Shown here: positions 58,155 through 64,000 of the stretch, piece after piece
Position numbering within the stretch: position 1 is the first letter of the stretch
Layout: every line of letters begins with the position of its first letter
NCBI RefSeq assembly: GCF_050003625.1
Contig: NC_134398.1
Span: 107,168,026 to 107,232,025 of the forward strand
From: Haematobia irritans
Taxonomy: Eukaryota > Arthropoda > Insecta > Diptera > Muscidae
Direction of reading: 5' to 3'
Length of the DNA stretch: 64,000 nucleotides
Made by a program: the position numbers and the translations under genes
Notes under the pieces: generated by a model
Told to the model about the DNA's origin: nothing
The model's input: the letters and a program-made list of their open reading frames with translations, nothing else
Database searches by the model: none

Positions 58155-58879
58155 AAACGACATTAAACTAATATCATTTGTTTTTTCACTTTTTTTATTT
58201 TTCATTTCATTATCTCCATTGCCATTATTCTTTTCATTTGATCAGTTTCCTTAATTTCCTTATTCATTTGTATTCTTATTCTTTCATATTTTGTTTATTT
58301 TGAATTACTTTTTACATTACTTTCGTATTACATTTTAATTTTCAACATTCATTTGATGTTTGGTTTGTTTTCATTGTTCTTTGTTTCTTATTGGAAAGAC
58401 TGTTAGGAATAACAACAACAATAACAACCCTCAACATCATCTACATCCAGTGTAGAGAGTGAGTGTTGGTATTGTTATTGTTGTTGCCTGTGATCTGTTT
58501 TTCTTTTACTTTACCCTTGACCGATATAAAGGGAAACAAGAAAGTCAGTTGGTTAACGACTTGCTTTACATTCGGTGCGCTCGACTTAAAGAAAAACAAA
58601 CAAACAAACAAACATCAAGTGAAAATCAAACTCATAAATAAAAGTGAATTTTTCTGATACTAATTTAAAGTCAATAAAACAATACATTGTGTAAAAATTA
58701 AATAGAAATCAAACAAAGACTTTTATTGAAACTAACAAGGCAAAATCAAACGGTAAAAACGAACGGGCAAATTAAAACAACAAAAAGTGACATAGTGAAA
58801 TCAACAAACTTAAGAAATATATTTAAACAAATTAAATTAAAATAAAAGTGGGAGAATTTTTGCCCCCACTCAAACATTT
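58155..58879 (+). repeat. BEL/Pao (plus) 5' LTR
   Basis: Promoter-like features: TATAAA at 58525-58530 and TCAGTT at 58545-58550. An imperfect hairpin is formed by AACAACAACAATAACAACC (about 58411) and its complement TTGTTATTGTTGTTGC (about 58472). The end is placed before TTTGGTCCTAATCG by analogy with BEL elements; the 3' LTR is needed to confirm. Confidence 0.6.
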
Positions 58880-59834
58880 GGTCCTAATCGAACCGAATAA
58901 GTGTTTTAGTTAAATGTTCAAGTGACCTTTGTGAACAATAACTATTGAAGTTTGTTTGTGCAAAAGGTGACTTTTGGTGAAAGGCAGAGTGACCTAACTC
59001 CATAAATGAGATATTGAGTGAAATAGTTTAAACTAAACTCAAAAAGTGTGTGATATTGACATTTATGTAATTTTATAACAAAGAATAAAAACTGTGGTGA
59101 AAGACATACTTTAACAGAAAATAATAATAACAAAAAAAAAAAAAAATAATACATTGGTGACTGACAATTATTTGTGAAACAAATTATTTAATATTTTTGA
59201 AATCTTGAAAAGAGAAGTGAAAGAAAACAACTTGTGCAAATTCCAGTGACATCTTTTTGGGAAAATTGTAAATTTTTCTGGAAAAAAAATAAATTTTTTT
59301 GACCTGTGAAATAAAATGCATAAATGCAATTAAAGCAAATAAAGTTGTGTGACATTAAATAAGTGAAAATCAAGATTTCTAAAAAGTTACGTTTTGTGAA
59401 AAGCAACTGTAAATTCTAACGGAAAAAAATCTAAAACTAAATTTTCAAAAGTGTTGACCTCAAAGTGATTTTCTCTTTTTCTTGTAGACCTCCGTTTATT
59501 TATCAACATCCACACGAGTACAACAAAGAGACCTCAACTCTCCAAACTCGCAACAAAAAGCAACGGAGTAAGTACAATCACTTTTGCTTTCTTCTTCATC
59601 CTGACTTTTTCGCTCTCATCGATTCATTTGTTTACATATTGGCGAATCGGTAAAGTGAGTTGCCAGATCGGACTTTTTTGAAGATTTGCGGGGACATTTT
59701 TGGAAATATTTTTCATTTGAAATTTCTCGAATTTTTTGATAAGTTTTTCACCATACCAAACCAGTCGACCTATAATATTAACATTTCGTGGGATTTTTTT
59801 TCGATTCATTTTAATTTCGACCTACTTTTTCAAA
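58880..59834 (+). other. BEL/Pao (plus) leader
   Basis: About 950 bp of A-rich leader with no clear protein. TTTTTCTTGTAG at 59476-59487 resembles a splice acceptor and GGAGTAAGTA (59565-59574) a donor, so part of the leader may be spliced. This is not proven. Confidence 0.55.
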
Positions 59835-60558
59835 ATGAGTGTTTCTGAGAGATTCACTAATGCCTTTAACGACCTTATGGACTTTGAGCAGGCTGAATCC
59901 AATAGACCTGCCGAAAAAGATGTACATTCTCTAGACGTGTTACGCGTTCATGTGGATCATTTATGGACCCAAGTTCAAAGGTCGTATGAGATATGTAGAG
60001 ACTATAAGGCACCAGAAGGGGAAAAACCAATTGATTTAAAAAATTTGCGCGAAACTTATCGAAAGGCTCTGTCGTCCTACAAACTTGTTGTCAGTTCACT
60101 CAACGCAGAAAAAGAAGCTCTTTCTTCCCTCAACCATCCTCCAGAGAAATCAGAGAGACTTTCAGCCCCCAGCCCAGCGGGCTTTGACAGATCACATGAA
60201 TATGCCATAAAATTACCGCCATGCGATACGGACGTTTTCTATGGCAGCTACAAGACCTGGCCACATTTCGCGACCTTTTTCGGCAATTTACATTAAAAAT
60301 CCGAGACTTAGTGGGGTTGAAAAACTTTACCATTTGAATCAGAAAACTGGAGGTGAGGCGCGAGAGATTATATCCCACATACTCGTTAATGAAGGCTTTG
60401 ACATCGCTTGGAAAAGTCTAGCAGATCGCTACGAAAACAAGCGTATGCAAGTCAACGAGCAAATTCGTATATTATTTGACCTTCCCGCCGTATCTGTACA
60501 TTCAAGCTCATCACTTAAATTGCTTCAACGCACAGTAACTGGATGTTTACAGACTTAA
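59835..60558 (+). pseudogene. gag: BEL/Pao gag, frameshifted
   Basis: It begins MSVSERFTNAFNDLMDFEQA; helical N-terminus, then the DUF1759 capsid IKLPPCDTDVFYGSYKTWPH. It shifts frame near 60290 to continue YIKNPRLSGVEKLYHLNQKT, GGEAREIISHILVNEGFDIA and WKSLADRYENKRMQVNEQIR. A TAA at 60556-60558 interrupts, but the next frame (from 60565) is in the same register, so the stop is a point mutation within gag. The start ATG has a good AAAATGA context. Confidence 0.85.
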
Positions 60559-61542
60559 AAGACCTTGGACATCATTACATCGTCATGGGATTCGATTTTA
60601 ATATATTTATGCTCTCAGAAATTACCGAGAAGTCATTTAGAGGACTTCGAGAAAAATCTAGACGATAGTTCTCAAATGCCTTCATGGCGTAATTTTGATG
60701 ATTTTTTGACCCAAAAGTTCAAGACTTTAGAATCCGTGGGCAATGTTCAGCCGTCCACCTCAAAATCAAATAGTAAAGCTCAGGAAAAGGTTTACAATCC
60801 AAAAGATCGGCGCATTCATACTTTCCAGACGAAAATTGAAGGAAAAACTAACATGAGACCTAATTCAAAAAAAGGACCTCAACCTCTCACCGCAATAACT
60901 TGCCAACTTTGCAAGGAAAATCACATTCTAGGAAAATGCCCTAAATTTTTAGAAAAGAACATAAACGATCGCATTTATTTTGTAAAAAATAGTCGATCAT
61001 GGTTTAATTGTCTCACAGCAGATCACCACATCAAAGATTGCAAAAGTAACCATAACTGCCGAACTTGCAATCAACGACATCACACACTTTTACACAAAGG
61101 TAATGGCGCATCGACCATGTCACTTGAACAAGACGCCAGCGTACGACCTAGTACCAGTGCTCAAGCTTTTACAACAACTATACAGTCCACAACAGATACT
61201 GAACAACCTCACATTACGACTTTAGCACTCCGAGAGGCCAACCGACCTTCGTGTAGACCTCAGTCGAGAGAAACATTACTCTTCACAGCCCTTGTTGAAA
61301 TAGAATCGCATGGTCAGAGATATGAAGCTAGAGCGATCATAGATCCAGGATCTCAATCGACTTTCATCTCTGACAAATTGAAAAATCGACTTAGACTTCC
61401 GACCAAGCGGAACTTAGTGCATGTCTCAGGTTTGAGTCCAACAATGACTGAAACATCAGGTTTGAGTCCAACGGTGACTGAATTTCAAATTAGATGTTTT
61501 GGCTCCAGTCCTAAAGACCTTACCATTCAATTTGCCGCCTAA
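60559..61542 (+). pseudogene. BEL/Pao gag end, Cys/His region and protease
   Basis: Continues gag (LYLCSQKLPRSHLEDFEKNL), then a Cys/His-rich nucleocapsid-like block (CQLCKENHILGKC, CLTADHHIKDCKSNHNC, CNQRHHTLLHKGN). Then comes the DUF1758 aspartic protease (VEIESHGQRYEARAIIDPGS, QSTFISDKLKNRLRLPTKRN). The active-site DSG/DTG is DPGS here, so the protease is probably inactive. A 27-bp duplication repeats SGLSPTMTET as SGLSPTVTE. A frameshift occurs near 61500. Confidence 0.85.
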
Positions 61543-62386
61543 AGACCTAGACATCGACATCAGTACATTTGAACAACCCTTGGCAGATCCGTACTTTTAC
61601 GTAAGCCAACCAATTGATATTCTCATAGGACTTGACCTAGGTCCGTCAATTTTTGACTTAGCTGCTCCGATTCGTCCACTCGGCTCCCTTTTGGCACAAA
61701 AGACAGTATTTGGCTGGATTGTGGGGGGACCAGTGGAGAAATCGACTGAATCAAAAAATGAGATATCGCTTTTCAATGCAGTTGCCCTCGATAAAATCCT
61801 CACACAATTTTGGGAGGTGGAGAAGACCCCAAAACCCATTTTGAGGTCAGAAGAGGACAAGACCTGCGAAACAATCTTCCAAACTACAACCTACCGAAAC
61901 AGTTCAGGAAGATTCGTTGTTACCCTTCCATTCAAAAATGGTGAAGAAATTGGACATTCGCGTAGTATAGCAATGGCTCAGTTTCTACGGATGGAAAAGA
62001 TGCTCAGTACGAAGCCTGACATCAAACATCAGTATGACCAAGTAATACTTGAATACCTGGACCTAGGACATATGAGAAAGATACATCATTCTGAGATTCA
62101 GAAAATACCTAACTACTATTTGCCTCACCACGCGGTGATAAAACCAGACCGTGTTACAACTAAATTGCGAGTTGTCTTCAACGCGTCGTCTCCGACTTCT
62201 AACAAGAAAAGTCTTAACGACATTTTGTATCCTGGACCTATTCTTCAGCAGGACCTCGTTCTACAGACTTTGAAGTGGAGACTTCAAATATGTCTACAAC
62301 GCGGACATTACCAAAATGTATCGTCAGATACTAGTCGACCGTTCACAGACTCAGTATCAGCGAATACTGTTTCGAAAATCCCCTAA
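61499..62386 (+). pseudogene. pol: BEL/Pao protease end and RT N-terminal part
   Basis: Frame two of pol: protease C-terminal motif IDILIGLDLGPSIFDLA, KTVFGWIVGGPV, then the RT fingers (RFVVTLPFKNGEEIGHSRSI, HHAVIKPDRVTTKLRVVFNA, SLNDILYPGPILQQDLV). A one-base shift near 62280 moves the reading to the next frame; the C-terminal 35 residues of this frame are not real. Confidence 0.87.
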
Positions 62387-64000
62387 GGACCCAATTGAGG
62401 ACTTTGAACTTCAAACAGTGACCTTTGGAGTCAATTGTGCCCCTTTTCTGGCAACAAGGACCTTACTACAGCTAGCTGAAGACGTTCCACATACTCATCC
62501 GTTGGCTGCTAAGGTTTTAGAAGAAAACATGTATGTTGACGACGTTCTAGCAGGAGGATATACAGTCAATGAGGCAATCATTTCTAGAAAGCAATTAGAA
62601 AGTGCGTTACAATCCGCCGGGTTTGACCTCATGAAATGGACTTCCAACGATCCTCAAGTCATCAAAGACATACCGGAAGAAAAACTTCTTTCACTAGATT
62701 GCCTGACTTTGTCCGAAAATCTTGGAACAAAGACCTTAGGGATAAAATGGGACATTAAAGCAGATTCATTTTCATTTCCGCAACCTGTTATTGGAACTAA
62801 ATCCTCGTATACTAAGCGAGAGGTTCTTTCAACCATTGCTCGTTTTTTTGACCCATGCGGCTGGTTAGCGCCAATTATAGTCGTCGCCAAGCTCATCATG
62901 CAGCAAATTTGGCTGGACAAAGTCGGGTGGGACGATGGGCTAACACCACTGATTTGTACATCATGGCAAAATTTCCTAAAGACTTGTCCTGACATTCAAA
63001 ATGTCAAAATACCTCGGTGGGTACAATTCACTCCAGAATCCAAGGTAGAACTACATGGGTTTTGCGACTCTTCGGAGAAAGCTTATGCTGCGACTTTATA
63101 CATCCGACTTGAAACGGGGAATGACATAAAGTGCCATTTACTAGTTGCTAAAACTCGTGTAGCCCCCATCAAAAAGCTGTCGTTGCCGAGACTTGAACTT
63201 TGTGGCGCAGTTTTACTCTCGACTTTGGTGTCTTCTACAGTGCCACGTTTACAGTTGACCTCATATGACCTACATTTCTGGACCGACTCAACGATTGTTC
63301 TATCATGGCTAAATCGACCTTCTTGTACTTGGAACACTTTCGTTGGAAATAGAGTTGCGGAAATTACGGAAAAAGTAGGGACTTCAAACTGGCGACATGT
63401 AGAATCTCGATACAACCCAGCAGACATCGCTACAAGGGGGTGTTCGTCGACTGATCTACAGTCTTACGACCTGTGGTGGTACGGACCTTCCTGGTTGAAA
63501 GGACCAAAAAGTCGCTGGCCAATTCCGAGGCAAGCGGTCGAAACGACTTTAGAAATAAAACCTGTTAAGACATTTTTAACAACGACCCACGAAGATCCAC
63601 TGGAGCGATTTTCTAGTCTTTCTCGTGCTTATCGTGTTCTCGCTTATGTACTTCGGTTTTGGAGAAATACAGGGTCCAAAAGAATTCAACTTCGGTCGAC
63701 TTCTACTGAAATTTCTTCTGAAGAAATTAAATTTGTTAAAAATCGAATTGTCATAATAACTCAACGACATTATTTTGGAGAGGAATATACTCAACTCTCA
63801 AAAAGGCTTCAGATAGCTTCAACCAGCTCACTCTTGACATTGAACCCATTCTTAGACACCTCTGGCATTATGAGATCAAATGGACGTCTTACGAAATCGC
63901 CATCTTTGACTTTTAACGAACGACATCCCATCTTGATCCCTCATGATTGCCGGCTTGCACGATTACTCGTTGAACATACTCACAAATTGACCTTACACGG
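62283..64000 (+). CDS. pol: BEL/Pao RT, RNase H and integrase start (open to window end)
   Basis: Open without stop to position 64000. RT palm: FKYVYNADITKMYRQILVD, FELQTVTFGVNCAPFLATRT, catalytic MYVDDVLAGG (near 62530). Connection: LGTKTLGIKWDIKADSFSFP, FDPCGWLAPIIVVAKLIMQQ. RNase H: HGFCDSSEKAYAATLYIRLE, KLSLPRLELCGAVLLS, FWTDSTIVLSWL, RYNPADIATRG. Integrase N-terminus: ERHPILIPHDCRLARLLVEH, THKLTLHG (zinc ligands). Catalytic residues of RT and RNase H are intact. It is partial at the 3' side. Confidence 0.9.

Larger units (their letters stand above)
55428..59161. repeat. Tandem segmental duplication, unit 2 (3,734 bp)
   Basis: See unit 1. Its right end continues without a break into the plus-strand BEL element, so unit 2 holds the original right junction and unit 1 the original left junction. 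Confidence 0.93.
58155..64000 (+). mobile_element. BEL/Pao LTR retrotransposon, runs off window
   Basis: Plus-strand element: 5' LTR (about 58155-58879), probable primer site after ...CACTCAAACA, a leader of about 950 bp, gag (DUF1759-type), zinc-knuckle region, DUF1758 protease, RT, RNase H and the start of integrase at the window edge. It has three frameshifts and one in-frame stop. It has inserted into the RNase H region of the minus-strand BEL fragment (junction about 58145-58155). The 3' LTR is outside the window. Confidence 0.9.

Overview
This is insect nuclear DNA, most likely from a dipteran and probably a muscid-type fly. That assignment is an inference from the element families, AT-rich composition and short introns. 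Almost all of the window is transposable-element sequence stacked in layers, and I recognise no host gene with confidence. The most gene-like non-TE signal is one possible terminal exon at 37087-37236.

Layout, left block (1-33.5 kb). The lowest layer is a decayed gypsy-type LTR element on the minus strand. Its protease remnant is at 32.65-33.29 kb and its RT/RNase H remnant at 0.1-1.8 kb. A 1.44-kb DNA transposon with a 9-bp target duplication sits in the RNase H part (220-1662). A near full-length LOA-type LINE on the minus strand (copy A) spans 1819-31644 but is cut into four segments by three later insertions, each with a readable target duplication. These are a full-length plus-strand LOA LINE (3877-8900, 7-bp TSD), an errantivirus-like LTR element (9730-23844, 6-bp TSD) and a piggyBac-like transposon (23932-30291, TTAA). 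The errantivirus itself carries two insertions: an unclassified 2.63-kb element with ATATGTTTGG-type subterminal arrays and tRNA-like sequences (10373-13002), and a gypsy-type LTR element (15428-21404, GGAT TSD). The piggyBac carries three tandem 1.9-kb transposase units.

Middle block (33.5-51.7 kb). A third, badly damaged LOA copy (33478-36164) is followed by a MITE, an AT-rich stretch with the candidate exon, another MITE, and a decayed plus-strand gypsy element (about 38.8-51.7 kb). That element has been hit five times: by a DD37E mariner (40222-41730), a tRNA-derived SINE (42500-42834), a hAT-like MITE (43375-43764), a young minus-strand gypsy with a tRNA-Lys primer site (44089-50965), and a 3'-end-only LOA insertion (51156-51340). 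The SINE and the LOA LINE share about 70 bp of 3' tail. This suggests that the LOA machinery mobilises the SINE.

Right block (51.7-64 kb). A minus-strand BEL/Pao fragment joined to the 5' LTR and leader of a plus-strand BEL/Pao element is present twice in direct tandem (period 3,734 bp, about five base differences seen). The second copy runs into the gag-pol of the plus-strand BEL element. It has three frameshifts and one stop, but RT, RNase H and integrase are open to the window edge.

The window reads as a heterochromatin-like TE nest or piRNA-cluster-like locus. The genes do not form a host pathway. Their relationships are insertion order, and probable trans-mobilisation of the SINE by the LINE.
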